Position numbers and translations under genes: made by a program
Part shown: one piece after another, positions 1 to 12,101 of the stretch
Layout of the letters: each line of letters begins with the position of its first letter
Position numbering within the stretch: position 1 is the stretch's first letter
The notes under the pieces: model-generated
What the model saw: only the letters and a program-made list of their open reading frames with translations
Told to the model about the DNA's origin: nothing
Database searches by the model: none
Source of the DNA: Methylophilales bacterium HTCC2181
GTDB lineage: Bacteria > Pseudomonadota > Gammaproteobacteria > Burkholderiales > Methylophilaceae
Reading direction: 5' to 3'
NCBI GenBank assembly: GCA_000168995.1
Contig: AAUX01000001.1
Location: 1 to 64,000 of the forward strand
Length of the DNA stretch: 64,000 nucleotides

Positions 1-141
1 TGAGTTAGGTTTTTTTGGTGTTGTTGTGTACACGCGGGTACAAACTCCTCTTTTTTGAGGAGATGCTTCAAGAGCTGGCACCTTACTTTTTTCAATAATT
101 CTTTTTCTTGGCTTCCGAATTAACTGGTTTATCGTGGGCAT
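1..141 (-). CDS. rpsL: 30S ribosomal protein S12, N-terminal part (cut by window edge)
   Basis: The first 47 codons are present and begin [14 protein letters not shown], the S12 amino terminus. The reading frame stays open to base 1, so the gene continues outside the window. S12 sits in the decoding centre of the 30S subunit. The ATG at 139-141 is preceded by an AAGGATAG ribosome binding site. It lies about 105 bases downstream of the rpoC stop on the same strand, the usual rpoBC-rpsL order. The conserved PNSA loop, where streptomycin-resistance changes occur, starts exactly at the cut. Confidence 0.97.
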   Translation of the reverse strand, partial: MPTINQLIRKPRKRIIEKSKVPALEASPQKRGVCTRVYTTTPKKPNS

Positions 142-173
142 TGCCTATCCTTATTTATTTAAATTAGCTTAAT

Positions 174-208
174 CTCGTCTTTTCCAGACTAATGCTAGAA
201 AAGGCGAG
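174..208 (-). other. Inverted repeat between rpoC and rpsL
   Basis: Arms 174-184 and 198-208 form an 11-base-pair stem with a 13-base loop, extendable by one more pair. In the minus-strand RNA one position is an A-C mismatch, while in plus-strand RNA it would be a G-U wobble. No T-run follows on the minus strand, so it is not a classical terminator. It may be an RNA processing or partial termination site between the rpoBC and rpsL parts of the transcript. Confidence 0.5.
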
Positions 209-246
209 AATTGTATTTTGCTTCTGTCTTATTGTCAACTGAAAAT

Positions 247-3200
247 TTATTCAGTTGGCATCTCTACCTCAGGATTATCTCCTGATACATCTGTTGATAC
301 TGAAGCTTCAATGGAAATTGGCTTAACCTCATCATCTGAAGCAAAAATAGCCTCAGCCTTTTCAAGGCTCGTCATTTCAGCACTTTGTTTAACTGCCTCA
401 GCTTTAATTCTTGCTGCTTCCTTTCTATTTAAATGATGTGCCATACCTGATCCAGCCGGTATTAATCGGCCAACAATCACATTCTCTTTTAGGCCCCTTA
501 GTTCATCGCGTTTACCTAAAATAGCTGCTTCGGTAAGAACTCTAGTTGTTTCTTGGAACGATGCTGCTGATATAAACGAATCGGTTGCTAAAGAAGCTTT
601 TGTAATACCTTTGAGCACATATTCAAATTTAGCAGGTTGTTTGTCTTGAGCAGCAATTGCTTCATTAGCTGTCAGTATTTCTGCTCTTTCTAACTCTTCT
701 CCAGGAATGAACGTAGTGTCACCTTTTTCTACTACCCTTACTCTACGTAGCATTTGTCTTACGATTACCTCAATATGCTTGTCATTTATTTTCACCCCTT
801 GCAAACGGTATACATCTTGCACTTCATCAATAATATATCTTGCAAGCGCTTCTCTTCCTTGAAGCCTAAGTATGTCTGCTGGATCTGCAGGACCATCTAC
901 AATAACCTCGCCCTGAGTTACAATTTGACCATCATGAGCAGTGACATGCTTGTCTTTAGGTATTAGGAATTCTTTTGCTTCCCCATCTGCGTCAGTGATG
1001 ACTAGTCTTTGTTTACCCTTAGTGTCTTTTCCGAATGATACCGTACCCGTTACTTCAGCTAGCACTCCTGCATCTTTAGGGGAACGTGCTTCAAATAATT
1101 CAGCAACACGTGGTAAACCACCAGTAATATCTCGTGTTTTTGAAGACTCTTGAGGTATTCTAGCTAATACGTCACCTACTTTTACATCCTGATTGTCTGC
1201 GACTGTGATGATATATTTTAACTGGAATGTAACATTCACAGAATTATCCGAAGCAAGGAGTTTTACCTCCTCTCCATTACTATCTAAAAGTTTAATTTGC
1301 GGCCTTGTTCCTTTTGATTGACCTGCTTTAGCTTTAGATTCTATTACCACCAAAGATGATAAGCCAGTAACCTCATCTATTTGCTTGGAAACAGTAATGC
1401 CCTCTTCAACGTTTTCAAATTTCACACGTCCTGCATACTCTGAAATGATAGGTCTTGTATGAGGGTCCCATGTTGCCATTACCTCTCCTACTTTGATAGA
1501 TTTTCCATCATTTACAAGCAGTGTTGCACCGTATGGCACTTTATGTCTTTCCCTTTCTCTTGCGGAATCATCTTCGATCAAGAATTCTCCGTTACGGGAA
1601 ATCACTACTTTCTCGTTCCTTGCATTTGTAACGTATCGCATAGTAGAGGTAAATCTAACGGTACCAGCTGACTTTCCTTCGATTTGACTCACTGATGCCG
1701 CTCTTGAAACCGCGCCACCAATATGGAAAGTTCTCATCGTTAACTGTGTTCCAGGCTCACCAATAGACTGAGCAGCAATAACACCTACCGCCTCTCCTTG
1801 ATTTATTAAGTTGCCACGACCTAGATCTCGACCATAACACTTAGCACAAATACCGTATCTTGTTGCACACGTAAGAGCTGTTCGAACTTTAACTTCATCG
1901 ATACCTAAACTTTCAATCTTCTCTACCTCATCTTCGGATAGTAATGTTCCGGCTGGGTATAACACTTCTTGAGTTTCTGGATTCATAACTTCAAGCGCTG
2001 CCACTCTACCGAGTATACGGTCACTTAGCGGCTCAACTATTTCACCGCCCTTAACAAGCGCTTTAGTAACCAGCCCTTCATCGGTTCCACAATCATGCTC
2101 CTGGACTACCAAGTCTTGAGTTACATCTACAAGACGCCTTGTAAGGTAGCCTGAGTTAGCTGTTTTAAGTGCAGTATCTGCTAAACCTTTTCTAGCTCCA
2201 TGAGTTGAAATAAAATATTGTAGAACATTCAATCCATCTCTAAAGTTTGCTTTAATTGGCGTCTCAATGATTGATCCATCTGGACGAGCCATCAATCCAC
2301 GCATACCAGCTAATTGTCTAACTTGAGCCGCTGAACCCCTTGCTCCAGAATCTGCCATCATATAAATCGCATTGAATGACTCTTGTTTTAAGTCATTTCC
2401 TTTGTCGTCTTTTACAACCTTTCCATCGTGACCAATAACAGTTTCTTCTTTGAGCTTTCTCATCATTGCATCAGCAATTTTGTCTCCAGCACGTCCCCAA
2501 ATATCTACTACCTTATTATATCTCTCGCCCTGAGTCACTAAACCAGAAGAGTATTGATTTTCAATCTCTTGCACCTCTTGGTCTGCGTCAGAAATAAGGT
2601 CAACCTTTTCGGATGGGACAAGCATGTCATGAACAGTCACTGACATACCTGCTTTAGTTGCAAATTTATAGCCTGTATACATAAGTTGGTCGGCTAAAAT
2701 CACAGTCTCTTTGATTCCAAGCTTTCTAAAGCTTAAATTGATTAGCTTTGATAATTCTTTTTTCTTTAACGTTTTATTGATGTTTTCAAAAGCTAATCCG
2801 TGGGGAAGTATTTCTGATAATAAAGCCCTTCCAACGGTAGTTTCATATCTATTAACTTTTAACGTCTTACTGTTATCAAAGTTCAATTCATATTCATCTA
2901 CACGAACTGTGACTTTTGCATGAAGATCAACAAATCCTTGGTCGTATGCACGACGAGCCTCATTGATATCAGAGAACTTCATCCCCTCACCTTTAGCAGC
3001 TATTTTTTCTCGTGTCATATAATATAAACCAAGAACAATATCTTGAGAGGGAACGATAACTGGCTCACCGTTTGCAGGTGACAATACATTATTAGATGCC
3101 AGCATTAAAGTTCTAGCTTCCATTTGGGCCTCAATTGAAAGAGGTACATGAACAGCCATTTGATCGCCATCAAAGTCAGCATTAAATGCAGAACATACAA

Positions 3201-4554
3201 GAGGATGTAATTGAATGGCCTTGCCTTCAATCAATACAGGTTCAAAGGCCTGAATACCCAAGCGATGAAGTGTTGGAGCTCTATTCAAAAGCACTGGATG
3301 TTCACGTATAACATCTTCAAGGATATCCCAAACCTCAGGACCTTCTTCTTCAACTTTCTTCTTGGCTGCTTTTATGGTTGTAGCAAGTCCTAGCAACTCC
3401 AATTTATTAAAGATAAATGGCTTGAATAGCTCCAAAGCCATCTTTTTAGGAAGTCCACATTGATGAAGCTTCAACTCTGGTCCTGCAACAATTACAGAAC
3501 GGCCAGAATAATCAACACGCTTCCCTAATAAGTTTTGCCTGAATCGTCCACCCTTCCCTTTAATCATATCAGCCAATGACTTCAGAGGTCTCTTATTGGC
3601 CCCCGTCATGACCTTCCCACGTCTACCGTTATCAAGAAGTGAGTCAACAGACTCCTGAAGCATTCTTTTTTCATTTTTTACGATAATTTCCGGCGCCCTA
3701 AGATCAAGCAATCTTCTAAGACGGTTATTCCTATTAATAACTCTTCTATAAAGATCATTAAGATCTGAGGTTGCAAAACGTCCGCCATCCAAAGGTACTA
3801 AAGGTCTTAACTCAGGAGGAAGTACGGGAAGTATCTCTAGAATCATCCACTCAGGCTTAATTCCTGACTTCTGGAAAGCTTCAAGCACTTTAAGTCTCTT
3901 GGCAATTTTCTTGATTTTTGCTTCTGATCCAGTGGCCTCCATGTCAGCAGCCATTTTTTCTATTTCAGATGGAATATTAATAGACTTCAAAAGCTCTTTT
4001 ACGCCTTCAGCTCCCATAACAGCTGTAAATTCATCACCGAATTCTTCAGCTTTTGCCATATAATCATCTTCAGTGAGCAATTGTCCTCGCGTTAACGGTG
4101 TCATACCTGGATCTACGACCATGTAAGCTTCAAAGTACAGTACTCTCTCAATATCCCTTAATGCTATATCAAGAACCATTCCAAGCCGACTAGGGAGGCT
4201 CTTAAGAAACCATATGTGTGCAACTGGGCTCGCAAGATCAATATGACCCATTCTCTCTCTTCGAACTTTCGAGAGAGTTACTTCAACGCCACATTTTTCA
4301 CAAATAACACCCCTGTGTTTTAAGCGTTTATACTTTCCACACAAACATTCATAGTCTTTAACTGGGCCAAAAATTTTAGCGCAGAATAATCCGTCCCGCT
4401 CTGGTTTAAAGGTTCGATAATTAATTGTTTCAGGCTTCTTAACCTCACCATACGACCATGATCTGATTTTTTCAGGAGAAGCTAAAGCAATTTTAATAGC
4501 ATCAAACTCCTCAGACTGAGTAGTTTGTTTAAATAGATCTAATAATGCTTTCAT
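247..4554 (-). CDS. rpoC: DNA-directed RNA polymerase subunit beta'
   Basis: Catalytic subunit of RNA polymerase, 1435 residues (E. coli 1407). The Mg-binding motif NADFDGD is at residues 458-464. The N-terminal zinc site C70/C72/C85/C88 lies in [19 protein letters not shown]. The second zinc site is seen in [16 protein letters not shown]. The C-terminal region ends in an acidic tail. It starts at ATG 4554, ten bases after the rpoB stop, so the two subunits are made from one mRNA. No frameshift or missing catalytic residue is seen. Confidence 0.99.
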   Translation of the reverse strand: MKALLDLFKQTTQSEEFDAIKIALASPEKIRSWSYGEVKKPETINYRTFKPERDGLFCAKIFGPVKDYECLCGKYKRLKHRGVICEKCGVEVTLSKVRRERMGHIDLASPVAHIWFLKSLPSRLGMVLDIALRDIERVLYFEAYMVVDPGMTPLTRGQLLTEDDYMAKAEEFGDEFTAVMGAEGVKELLKSINIPSEIEKMAADMEATGSEAKIKKIAKRLKVLEAFQKSGIKPEWMILEILPVLPPELRPLVPLDGGRFATSDLNDLYRRVINRNNRLRRLLDLRAPEIIVKNEKRMLQESVDSLLDNGRRGKVMTGANKRPLKSLADMIKGKGGRFRQNLLGKRVDYSGRSVIVAGPELKLHQCGLPKKMALELFKPFIFNKLELLGLATTIKAAKKKVEEEGPEVWDILEDVIREHPVLLNRAPTLHRLGIQAFEPVLIEGKAIQLHPLVCSAFNADFDGDQMAVHVPLSIEAQMEARTLMLASNNVLSPANGEPVIVPSQDIVLGLYYMTREKIAAKGEGMKFSDINEARRAYDQGFVDLHAKVTVRVDEYELNFDNSKTLKVNRYETTVGRALLSEILPHGLAFENINKTLKKKELSKLINLSFRKLGIKETVILADQLMYTGYKFATKAGMSVTVHDMLVPSEKVDLISDADQEVQEIENQYSSGLVTQGERYNKVVDIWGRAGDKIADAMMRKLKEETVIGHDGKVVKDDKGNDLKQESFNAIYMMADSGARGSAAQVRQLAGMRGLMARPDGSIIETPIKANFRDGLNVLQYFISTHGARKGLADTALKTANSGYLTRRLVDVTQDLVVQEHDCGTDEGLVTKALVKGGEIVEPLSDRILGRVAALEVMNPETQEVLYPAGTLLSEDEVEKIESLGIDEVKVRTALTCATRYGICAKCYGRDLGRGNLINQGEAVGVIAAQSIGEPGTQLTMRTFHIGGAVSRAASVSQIEGKSAGTVRFTSTMRYVTNARNEKVVISRNGEFLIEDDSARERERHKVPYGATLLVNDGKSIKVGEVMATWDPHTRPIISEYAGRVKFENVEEGITVSKQIDEVTGLSSLVVIESKAKAGQSKGTRPQIKLLDSNGEEVKLLASDNSVNVTFQLKYIITVADNQDVKVGDVLARIPQESSKTRDITGGLPRVAELFEARSPKDAGVLAEVTGTVSFGKDTKGKQRLVITDADGEAKEFLIPKDKHVTAHDGQIVTQGEVIVDGPADPADILRLQGREALARYIIDEVQDVYRLQGVKINDKHIEVIVRQMLRRVRVVEKGDTTFIPGEELERAEILTANEAIAAQDKQPAKFEYVLKGITKASLATDSFISAASFQETTRVLTEAAILGKRDELRGLKENVIVGRLIPAGSGMAHHLNRKEAARIKAEAVKQSAEMTSLEKAEAIFASDDEVKPISIEASVSTDVSGDNPEVEMPTE

Positions 4555-4564
4555 GTCCTATCTC

Positions 4565-7500
4565 CTAGTTTCTATCAAGATCAATATCAATCGCTAAAGA
4601 GCGAATTTCTTTTGTTAACACATTGAATGATTCTGGCATGCCAGCATCAATCTTATGTTCGCCTTTAACAATATTCTCGTAAACTTTAGTTCTACCCATT
4701 ACATCATCTGATTTAACTGTCAGCATTTCCTGCAATGTGTAAGATGCCCCATATGCTTCAAGTGCCCAAACCTCCATTTCGCCAAATCGCTGCCCACCAA
4801 ACTGAGCTTTTCCGCCCAATGGTTGCTGTGTGACTAATGAATACGGTCCAGTAGATCGAGCATGCATCTTGTCATCAACCAAATGATGAAGTTTTAATAC
4901 ATGCATATATCCAACCGTAACTGGCCTTTCAAAACTTTCACCAGTTCTCCCATCAAATAAACGTACTTGAGTCTTGTTGGCTGCAAAATTTAAGATTTTC
5001 GTATGGTCGCTTTCGTCGGGATATGCTAAATCCAACATCTGCTGAATATCCGATTCCGCGCCACCATCAAAAACTGGAGTAGCAAATGGTACGCCATTAG
5101 AAAGATTTTCTGCTAACTCTTTCACCTCATTATCTTTTAAGCTTTGAATATCTTCACCCTTACCGGATGAGGTGTTATAAATTTTGTCTAAAAATTTTCT
5201 TACCTCAGCAATATTAGTATTACTTCTCATCATTTCATCAATTCGATCGCCTAAGCCCTTTGCAGCCCAGCCTAAATGAACCTCTAAGATTTGACCGATA
5301 TTCATTCGTGAAGGAACGCCTAATGGGTTTAATACAATATCCAAGGTCTTTCCATCTGCCATATATGGCATGTCCTCAACAGGAACAATTTTTGAAATAA
5401 CGCCTTTGTTTCCGTGGCGTCCAGCCATTTTATCTCCTGGCTGAATTCTTCTTTTTACTGCTAAATAGACTTTTACCATCTTTTGTACGCCTGGTGGAAG
5501 CTCATCGCCTTGCGTTAGCTTTCTTTTCTTTTCTTCAAAGCGATTATCAAATTCCTTCTTAGCAAAATTAAAACTTTCTTTCATAGCTTCCAATTGCTTG
5601 GAATCTTTATCGTCAGAAACCCTAATATCAAACCACTCATATTTACCAAGCTCAGCTAATTTTTCCTTGCTAAGTTTGTCGCCTTTCTTTATTCCTTTTG
5701 GTCCACCTACAGCAATCTTGTTAAGAAGTATCTTTTCAATACGTCCGAAAATATCACTCTCAACAATTCTTAATTGGTCAGCAACATCTTTTTTGAATGC
5801 TATCAATTGATCTCCAATTATTTGCTCTGCTCTGTCATCTCTATCAATACCTTCTCTAGTGAAAACTTGAACATCAATAATAGTTCCAGACATTCCTGAA
5901 GGCACTCTAAGACTTGTATCTTTAACGTCAGAAGCTTTTTCTCCAAAAATAGCTCTTAATAACTTTTCTTCTGGGGTTAATTGTGTCTCACCTTTAGGTG
6001 TTACTTTTCCAACTAACACATCACCGGCCTCAACTTCTGCCCCAATAAAAATGATTCCAGCATTATCTAAACGACCAATCATTCGCTCAGAAAGATTAGA
6101 AATATCTTGAGTTATCTCTTCTGGTCCAAGCTTAGTGTCTCTAGCCACAACAGACAGTTCTTCGATATGAATTGAGGTATATCTGTCATCCGAAACAACT
6201 CGCTCTGATATAAGAATTGAATCTTCGAAGTTGTAACCATTCCATGGCATAAAACCAACCAACATATTTTGTCCAAGAGCTAACTCACCTAGATCTGTTG
6301 ATGCTCCATCAGCAATTACAGCGCCTCTGTCAATCTTATCTCCCATTCGAACTAAGGGTTTTTGATTGATATTGGTATTTTGGTTGGATCTTGTGTATTT
6401 AGTAAGATTATAAATATCTACACCAATACCATCTTGAGCAGTTTCTTTTTCATTTACTTTAACTACAATTCGGTTTGAGTCTACATAATCGACAATTCCG
6501 CCTCTTTTTGCCTGAACCGTTGTGCCAGAATCCATAGCAACAGTTCTCTCAATCCCAGTTCCTACTAACGCTTTCTCTGCTCTAAGACAGGGCACAGCCT
6601 GTCTTTGCATGTTTGCGCCCATTAATGCTCTGTTCGCATCATCATGTTCTAGAAATGGAATCAAAGACGCAGCAACCGAAACAATTTGCCCTGGTGCAAC
6701 ATCCATAAAATCAACGCTATCATTTCCAGCCATCGTAAATTCATTTTTATATCTTGATGAAACTAACTCTTCTTTAAATTTACCATTTGTGCCTAATTCA
6801 GAATTTGCTTGAGCAATTGTATAGTCGCTTTCTTCAATAGCGGATAGATACTCTATGTCAGCAGTGACTTTACCACCCTCAACCCTTCTGTAAGGAGTTT
6901 CTAAAAAGCCGTACTTATTTGTTCTTGCAAACATAGCAAGCGAATTAATAAGGCCAATATTTGGACCTTCAGGAGTTTCGATTGGACAAACTCTGCCATA
7001 GTGAGTTGAGTGAACGTCCCTTACTTCAAAGCCAGCACGCTCTCTTGTTAAGCCACCAGGGCCTAGGGCAGAAACTCTTCTTTTGTGAGTAATTTCTGAT
7101 AACGGGTTTGTTTGATCCATAAACTGTGAAAGTTGTGAGGAGCCAAAAAATTCTCTAATTGCACTGGATATTGGTTTAGAGTTAATCAAGTCGTGAGGCA
7201 TTAAATTGTCTGCTTCGGCCTGACCCAACCTCTCTTTAACTGCTCTTTCAACTCTTACAAGGCCCGTTCTGAATTGATTTTCTACTAACTCTCCAACCGA
7301 TCGGATTCGTCGATTTCCCAAATGGTCAATGTCGTCAATCTCACCTCTTCCGTTTCTAAGCTCAATTAACAAACCAACAACGGCCAGGATATCTTGATGA
7401 GATAGAATCGACTCTCCTGTCTCGTCCTTGTCACCTACGCCATCATGAAATCTTTTCATCCACTCAGCATATTGGTCGTATGTTTTTGGGAAAGCTCTTC

Positions 7501-8734
7501 GGTTAAATTTCATTCTTCCCACGTTAGACAAATCATAACGATCAGCATTGAAAAATAACCCTTCAAATAATCCGTTAACTGAATCTTCTGTTGGAGGCTC
7601 ACCGGGTCGCATCATACGATAAATTGCAACTTTTGCACTGTATTGGTCTGGTACGTCATCAGACGCAAGAGTTTGTGACAGAAAATCGCCGTGATCCAAA
7701 TCATTAGAATAGAGCGTGTTAAATTCCGGAACCTTTAATTCTAATAGCTTTTCTATCAACTCTTCTGTTATCTCAGCATTTGTTTCAGCAATAACTTCAC
7801 CGCTGTCTTTATCAATAATTGCTTTTGAAATTTTTCTACCAACGAGATAATCCGAATCAACACTAATAGTTTTTATTCCAGCTTTTTCAATTTCTCGAAT
7901 GTGCTTCACCGTTATACGCTTATCTTTTGCAATGATCACATTGCCTTTTTTATCTTTTATATCAAATTTAGCAATCTCACCCCTAAATCGTTCAGGGATG
8001 ATATGAAACTGGAAAGCATTAGATTTAATCTCGAATGTATCAAGATCATAAAAAGTAGACAAAATTTCTTCCGAAGATAGCCCTAAAGCCTTAAGCAATG
8101 TTGTGACCGGCATCTTTCTTCGTCTATCAATTCTGAAATATAGGTAATCTTTCGGATCAAATTCAAAATCTAGCCATGAACCACGATAAGGTATTACTCT
8201 TGCTGAGAAGAGCAATTTACCTGAGCTATGTGTCTTACCTTTGTCATGTTCGAAGAATACTCCTGGACTTCTATGAAGTTGAGACACAATAACTCTCTCA
8301 GTCCCATTAATCACAAACGACCCATTTTGGGTCATTAAGGGAATCTCACCCATGTAAACTTCTTGCTCCTTTACTTCCTTGATTGTTGGTTGCGATGCCT
8401 CTTTGTCCATTATAGTAAGGCGAACCTTTACCCTCAAGGGAACAGCATAGGTTAAGCCTCTTTGCTGACATTCCTTAACATCAAACACTTCTTTACCGAG
8501 GTTGTAGCTCACGTAATCAAGTTTTGCATTCCCAGAATGACTTGATATTGGAAAAAGGGTATTAAAGGTCGACTCTAGTCCAGCAATCTCTCTGTCTTCA
8601 ACCTTCACTTCTCTTTGTAGAAAGGCCTTGTAAGACTCAAGCTGCATTGCCAAAAGGTAAGGAATCTCAAGTACTGTTTCTCTCTTCGCAAAACTTTTCC
8701 TAATACGTTTTTTTTCGGTAAACGAATAGCTCAT
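4565..8734 (-). CDS. rpoB: DNA-directed RNA polymerase subunit beta
   Basis: Forms one side of the RNA polymerase active-site cleft; 1389 residues (E. coli 1342). The rifampicin-binding cluster around residues 530-562 ([12 protein letters not shown], then [13 protein letters not shown]) has the wild-type, rifampicin-sensitive residues. The switch and C-terminal motifs [13 protein letters not shown] and [20 protein letters not shown] are intact. It is preceded by a 127-base gap after rplL that holds an attenuator-like hairpin. This is the layout that in E. coli lowers polymerase synthesis relative to ribosomal proteins. Confidence 0.99.
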   Translation of the reverse strand: MSYSFTEKKRIRKSFAKRETVLEIPYLLAMQLESYKAFLQREVKVEDREIAGLESTFNTLFPISSHSGNAKLDYVSYNLGKEVFDVKECQQRGLTYAVPLRVKVRLTIMDKEASQPTIKEVKEQEVYMGEIPLMTQNGSFVINGTERVIVSQLHRSPGVFFEHDKGKTHSSGKLLFSARVIPYRGSWLDFEFDPKDYLYFRIDRRRKMPVTTLLKALGLSSEEILSTFYDLDTFEIKSNAFQFHIIPERFRGEIAKFDIKDKKGNVIIAKDKRITVKHIREIEKAGIKTISVDSDYLVGRKISKAIIDKDSGEVIAETNAEITEELIEKLLELKVPEFNTLYSNDLDHGDFLSQTLASDDVPDQYSAKVAIYRMMRPGEPPTEDSVNGLFEGLFFNADRYDLSNVGRMKFNRRAFPKTYDQYAEWMKRFHDGVGDKDETGESILSHQDILAVVGLLIELRNGRGEIDDIDHLGNRRIRSVGELVENQFRTGLVRVERAVKERLGQAEADNLMPHDLINSKPISSAIREFFGSSQLSQFMDQTNPLSEITHKRRVSALGPGGLTRERAGFEVRDVHSTHYGRVCPIETPEGPNIGLINSLAMFARTNKYGFLETPYRRVEGGKVTADIEYLSAIEESDYTIAQANSELGTNGKFKEELVSSRYKNEFTMAGNDSVDFMDVAPGQIVSVAASLIPFLEHDDANRALMGANMQRQAVPCLRAEKALVGTGIERTVAMDSGTTVQAKRGGIVDYVDSNRIVVKVNEKETAQDGIGVDIYNLTKYTRSNQNTNINQKPLVRMGDKIDRGAVIADGASTDLGELALGQNMLVGFMPWNGYNFEDSILISERVVSDDRYTSIHIEELSVVARDTKLGPEEITQDISNLSERMIGRLDNAGIIFIGAEVEAGDVLVGKVTPKGETQLTPEEKLLRAIFGEKASDVKDTSLRVPSGMSGTIIDVQVFTREGIDRDDRAEQIIGDQLIAFKKDVADQLRIVESDIFGRIEKILLNKIAVGGPKGIKKGDKLSKEKLAELGKYEWFDIRVSDDKDSKQLEAMKESFNFAKKEFDNRFEEKKRKLTQGDELPPGVQKMVKVYLAVKRRIQPGDKMAGRHGNKGVISKIVPVEDMPYMADGKTLDIVLNPLGVPSRMNIGQILEVHLGWAAKGLGDRIDEMMRSNTNIAEVRKFLDKIYNTSSGKGEDIQSLKDNEVKELAENLSNGVPFATPVFDGGAESDIQQMLDLAYPDESDHTKILNFAANKTQVRLFDGRTGESFERPVTVGYMHVLKLHHLVDDKMHARSTGPYSLVTQQPLGGKAQFGGQRFGEMEVWALEAYGASYTLQEMLTVKSDDVMGRTKVYENIVKGEHKIDAGMPESFNVLTKEIRSLAIDIDLDRN

Positions 8735-8813
8735 AGCATCTCCAGGATTAACAATCGATATAAGAAAAAACTTTTACAAACTTTCTCTTATATAAATTCT
8801 TTTTAAAATAAAG

Positions 8814-8848
8814 TAAGGCTGAACCCTTATTTAAAGGATCCAGCCTTA
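8814..8848 (-). terminator. rplL-rpoB intercistronic attenuator hairpin
   Basis: On the minus strand TAAGGCTG (8841-8848) pairs with CAGCCTTA (8814-8821). An inner stem of ATCCTT with AAGGGT encloses a short TAAAT loop. A T-rich but interrupted tract follows. The position, between rplL and rpoB, matches the known partial terminator / RNase III region of the enterobacterial rplJL-rpoBC operon. I infer partial termination that sets the ratio of L7/L12 to RNA polymerase. Confidence 0.75.
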
Positions 8849-8861
8849 TCTTTTAAACTAA

Positions 8862-9239
8862 CTACTTAAGTTCAGCTGTTGCGCCGGCTTCAGTTAATTT
8901 TTTCAGCGCTTCGTCAGCGGAAGCTTTGTCAAGAGCTTCTTTTACAACTTTCGGTGCTGCGTCCACAATGTCTTTAGCTTCTTTCAGGCCTAAGCCTGTA
9001 ATCTCTCTTACTGCTTTAATTACGTTAACTTTATTTTCTCCGATGCCTGATAGATGAAGGTCAAATTCAGTTTTTTCTTCAGCTGCTGCTGCTCCGCCTG
9101 CTGCCGCTGCTGCAGGTGCTGCCGCTGCCGCTGCCGCTGATACACCAAATTTTTCTTCCATTTCTTTAATTAGTTCAGATAAATCAAGAACAGACATTGA
9201 TCCAATTGCTTCTAAGATATCTTCTTTTGAGATAGCCAT
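8862..9239 (-). CDS. rplL: 50S ribosomal protein L7/L12
   Basis: Stalk protein of the 50S subunit that recruits translation GTPases; 125 residues. It has an N-terminal dimerisation helix ([20 protein letters not shown]), an alanine-rich flexible hinge (about residues 34-53, coded by a GCT/GCC-rich run near 9090-9140) and the C-terminal factor-binding domain with [12 protein letters not shown]. The hinge DNA is a near-microsatellite of alanine codons and could vary in length. The gene starts 46 bases after rplJ in the same transcript. Confidence 0.99.
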   Translation of the reverse strand: MAISKEDILEAIGSMSVLDLSELIKEMEEKFGVSAAAAAAAPAAAAAGGAAAAEEKTEFDLHLSGIGENKVNVIKAVREITGLGLKEAKDIVDAAPKVVKEALDKASADEALKKLTEAGATAELK

Positions 9240-9285
9240 AATTTTATTACTCCTAATAGTTTAAATAAGCCTTGTCATAGAATGA

Positions 9286-9807
9286 TTACGCAGGTTTTTG
9301 GTCACGAACCGCTGCTAACCCTCTCACAAATTTTGTTGGCACTTCGTTTAAAGTACGTACAAAAGTTGCAATAGGTGCTTGCATTGTTCCCAATAGTTTT
9401 GCTAGTAATTCTTCTCGACTTGGCAATGACGCTAATGCTTTAATTGCATCGGCATCCAACCGTTCATTTGGCATTGCTCCTGATTTAATAACAAACAAAT
9501 CATTTTCTTTAGCAAAGTCGTTTAAAACTTTAGCCGCCGCTACAGGATCATCAGAAATACCAAACACTAAGGGTCCAACCATATCTTCGGACAACGAAGA
9601 GAAGGGTGTATCTTCAATCGCTCTTTTAACCAACTTATTTTTGAGCACTTTTAAATACACGCCAGAATTTCTGGCTTTAACTCTTAGGCTTGTCATATTC
9701 CCAACATCTACTCCGCGATATTCTGCAAGAATAATAGATTGAGCATTTTCAATTTGTTTGCTAACTTCAGCAACTACTGCCTTTTTTTCATCAAGATTCA
9801 GACTCAA
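9286..9807 (-). CDS. rplJ: 50S ribosomal protein L10
   Basis: Stalk base protein that anchors L7/L12 and, in enterobacteria, represses its own mRNA; 173 residues. The start must be TTG at 9805-9807. The protein then begins (M)[16 protein letters not shown], aligning with known L10 starts. A GGAG Shine-Dalgarno sits just upstream, and an in-frame TAA lies six codons before it with no ATG between. The structured leader at 9846-9951 precedes it. A TTG start on a highly expressed gene is unusual and may help keep translation repressible. Confidence 0.97.
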   Translation of the reverse strand: MSLNLDEKKAVVAEVSKQIENAQSIILAEYRGVDVGNMTSLRVKARNSGVYLKVLKNKLVKRAIEDTPFSSLSEDMVGPLVFGISDDPVAAAKVLNDFAKENDLFVIKSGAMPNERLDADAIKALASLPSREELLAKLLGTMQAPIATFVRTLNEVPTKFVRGLAAVRDQKPA

Positions 9808-9845
9808 GGTCTTCTCCTTCCGTTAAATAAAAGTATTAAATAAAT

Positions 9846-9951
9846 TTAATACCAACAAAACGATGACCTCTATCAGGATGCTATCCCTTAGGGTACCGCC
9901 ATCTGCGTAGGCTTATTACAATTAAACTTTCGTACCTACGGTCTTTGACAA
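9846..9951 (-). ncRNA. L10-type ribosomal protein leader
   Basis: The minus-strand sequence upstream of rplJ contains ACCGTAGG and then CCTACGCAGATGG. CGTAGG (9935-9940) pairs perfectly with CCTACG (9906-9911). This matches what I recall of the L10 leader family, where the L10-(L7/L12)4 complex binds a kink-turn-like element and represses translation of rplJ and rplL. The match is by motif and position; a covariance search would confirm it. Confidence 0.78.
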
Positions 9952-9984
9952 CCTCGCTAAAAAACACGAGCCCAAAGCACTTTA

Positions 9985-10009
9985 TGCAAGACACATTAAG
10001 TGTCTTGCA
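9985..10009 (-). repeat. Perfect hairpin between rplA and rplJ
   Basis: TGCAAGACAC (9985-9994) and its exact reverse complement GTGTCTTGCA (10000-10009) flank a five-base loop. The hairpin lies just after the rplA stop and upstream of the L10 leader. No T-run directly follows, so it is more likely an mRNA-stabilising or processing structure than a terminator. A weak terminator cannot be excluded. Confidence 0.65.
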
Positions 10010-10015
10010 AATTCC

Positions 10016-10708
10016 TTAATTTAATAAACTTGCTTGATCAATTTTTATACCAACGCCCATGGTGCTGGAAACTGTCACCTTCTTAATATAAATACCTTTG
10101 GATCCAGTAGGCTTCGCTTTATTGAGCGCATCCACTATTGCAACTAAATTACCTTGAAGTTGTTCTACTGTAAATGAGGCTCTACCAATCGTGCAATGAA
10201 TGATTCCAGCTTTATCGGTCCTATATTGAACCTGTCCGGCTTTAGCATTTTTAACAGCTTTGTCTGTGTCCGGAGTTACTGTGCCAACCTTTGGGTTTGG
10301 CATCAACCCTCTAGGGCCCAAAATCTGAGCTAATGGTCCAAGTATCTTCATTGCATCTGGTGTTGCTATCACTACATCAAAGTTCATTTCACCAGCTTTA
10401 ATTTTTTCGGCTAGATCTTCGTATCCCACAAGGTCTGCCCCAGCTTTTTTTGCAGCTTCAGCTGCATCGCCTTGAGCAAATACCGCTACTCTTGTAGTTT
10501 TACCTGTTCCATTAGGAAGGACAAGAGACCCCCGAACTAACTGATCTGATTTTTTTGCATCTATACCTAAATTTATTGATACATCAACAGCTTCATCAAA
10601 TTTTGCCTTAGCCGTTTCTTTGACCAAAATTAATCCATCATTAGCTAGGTATAATTTATCTCTGTCAACGCTGTCAGAAAGGGCTTTCATTCTTTTGCTA
10701 GCTCCCAT
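10016..10708 (-). CDS. rplA: 50S ribosomal protein L1
   Basis: Binds 23S rRNA at the E-site stalk and, in other bacteria, represses the rplK-rplA mRNA; 230 residues, normal length. Typical features are the N-terminal [10 protein letters not shown] and the signature [20 protein letters not shown]. The ATG at 10706-10708 directly abuts the rplK stop codon at 10709-10711, so translation is probably coupled. Confidence 0.99.
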   Translation of the reverse strand: MGASKRMKALSDSVDRDKLYLANDGLILVKETAKAKFDEAVDVSINLGIDAKKSDQLVRGSLVLPNGTGKTTRVAVFAQGDAAEAAKKAGADLVGYEDLAEKIKAGEMNFDVVIATPDAMKILGPLAQILGPRGLMPNPKVGTVTPDTDKAVKNAKAGQVQYRTDKAGIIHCTIGRASFTVEQLQGNLVAIVDALNKAKPTGSKGIYIKKVTVSSTMGVGIKIDQASLLN

Positions 10709-11140
10709 TTATACGCCCTCCACTTCAATACCCATACTTCTTGCACTACCTGCGATTGTTCTAACAGCCGCATCCATATCTGAAGCTGTTAAATCTGGTT
10801 CTTTAGTTTTGGCAATTTCTTCCGCCTGTGCTCTCGTAATTTTTCCGACCTTATTTGTATGAGGAACTGCTGAGCCCTTTGTTAGCTTGGCGGCTTTTTT
10901 CAACAAAATTGAAGCAGGCGGCGTTTTCATGATGTACGTAAAGCTCTTATCCGAATAAGCAGTAATCACTACAGGAATAGGTAAGCCTGGCTCCATGCTT
11001 TGTGTTGCCGCATTAAAGTTCTTACAAAAATCCATAATATTTAAGCCACGTTGACCGAGTGCAGGTCCTACAGGTGGACTTGGGTTTGCCTTACCAGCTG
11101 GAATCTGAAGCTTGATATAGCCTTCAATTTTTTTTGCCAT
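10709..11140 (-). CDS. rplK: 50S ribosomal protein L11
   Basis: L11 binds the GTPase-associated region of 23S rRNA and is needed for RelA activation; 143 residues, the usual size. It has the proline-rich N-terminal domain ([20 protein letters not shown]) and the RNA-binding C-terminal domain ending in [11 protein letters not shown]. An AGGAG-type ribosome binding site precedes the ATG. It is separated from nusG by 57 bases. Confidence 0.99.
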   Translation of the reverse strand: MAKKIEGYIKLQIPAGKANPSPPVGPALGQRGLNIMDFCKNFNAATQSMEPGLPIPVVITAYSDKSFTYIMKTPPASILLKKAAKLTKGSAVPHTNKVGKITRAQAEEIAKTKEPDLTASDMDAAVRTIAGSARSMGIEVEGV

Positions 11141-11197
11141 TTTACTTTCTCCTAATTATTGGTTCAAACGCTTTTATTAAAAAAGCTCCCAAGATCG

Positions 11198-11734
11198 TTA
11201 AACTTCTTTTTCTATTTGACCGAATTCTAACTCAACCGGTGTAGCACGGCCAAAAATTACCACAGAAACCCGTAACTTACTTTTTTCATAGTTAATCTCT
11301 TCAACAGACCCTGAAAAATCCTTAAACGGCCCATCTAAAACTCGAACAGACTCCCCTACTTCAAAAGTCATTTTTTGCGTTGGATTGACTTTGCTGTCAT
11401 CCATTCGCTGAAGAATAATATCAACTTCCTTATCTTTTATCGGTGTAGGTTTTTGTGCAGATCCACCAATAAATGCCGTAACTTTTGGAGTGCTTCTAAC
11501 CAAATGCCAACTATCGTCATTCATGTCCATTTGCACTAACACATAGCCTGGGTAGAGCCTTCTCTCGCTTAGAGTCTTATTCCCACCCTTCATCTCAACT
11601 ACTTCTTCTACAGGAACAAGAATTTCACCGAATTGATCAGATAGCTTTGCCTGATCAATGCGCTCTAACAAACTCTTTTGTACAATTTTTTCATAACCAG
11701 AATAAGCTTGAACTGCATACCATCGTTTAGACAT
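11198..11734 (-). CDS. nusG: Transcription termination/antitermination factor NusG
   Basis: Binds RNA polymerase clamp helices, suppresses pausing and links to Rho or ribosomal S10. It has an N-terminal NGN domain ([15 protein letters not shown]) and a C-terminal KOW domain ([17 protein letters not shown]). I place the start at ATG 11732-11734. A TTG immediately before it (11735-11737) would add one residue, but the ATG gives the standard MSKRWY start. The secE stop lies three bases upstream, so the two genes are tightly coupled. Confidence 0.98.
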   Translation of the reverse strand: MSKRWYAVQAYSGYEKIVQKSLLERIDQAKLSDQFGEILVPVEEVVEMKGGNKTLSERRLYPGYVLVQMDMNDDSWHLVRSTPKVTAFIGGSAQKPTPIKDKEVDIILQRMDDSKVNPTQKMTFEVGESVRVLDGPFKDFSGSVEEINYEKSKLRVSVVIFGRATPVELEFGQIEKEV

Positions 11735-11737
11735 CAA

Positions 11738-12082
11738 TTATCCTCGTCCCAAAATCATATTAATAATGTAAGAAAAGCCAATATCAACAAATGCCAAGAA
11801 AATAGCCATCAAAACAACCAAAATAAAGACAATCAAAGTCATTTGAAATGTTTCTTTTCTTGTTGGCCAAACCACCTTTTTTGCTTCTGTTATTGCATCA
11901 TTCAAGAAGCCAATCGCCCGCTGACCTTGCGGAGTAGTCCAAAATACTGCTGTAGCTAACCCTAACCCAAACAGCACAGCTAAAATTCTAAGAACTACTG
12001 GCTGTCCAGATAGCACATAGAATCCGACTAATCCTGCTCCTAAGAGTAAAAATGATAAACTCAGTTTAATATTTAAATTCAT
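11738..12082 (-). CDS. secE: Protein translocase subunit SecE
   Basis: Essential clamp subunit of the SecYEG channel; 114 residues. Two hydrophobic segments near the N-terminus (about residues 5-45) are followed by the conserved amphipathic region AKKVVWPTRKETFQ and a C-terminal membrane helix. This is the three-helix proteobacterial form rather than the short single-helix form. It lies between tRNA-Trp and nusG, a conserved arrangement. Confidence 0.98.
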   Translation of the reverse strand: MNLNIKLSLSFLLLGAGLVGFYVLSGQPVVLRILAVLFGLGLATAVFWTTPQGQRAIGFLNDAITEAKKVVWPTRKETFQMTLIVFILVVLMAIFLAFVDIGFSYIINMILGRG

Positions 12083-12101
12083 TTCTACTTCTTTCCTTTA
12101 T

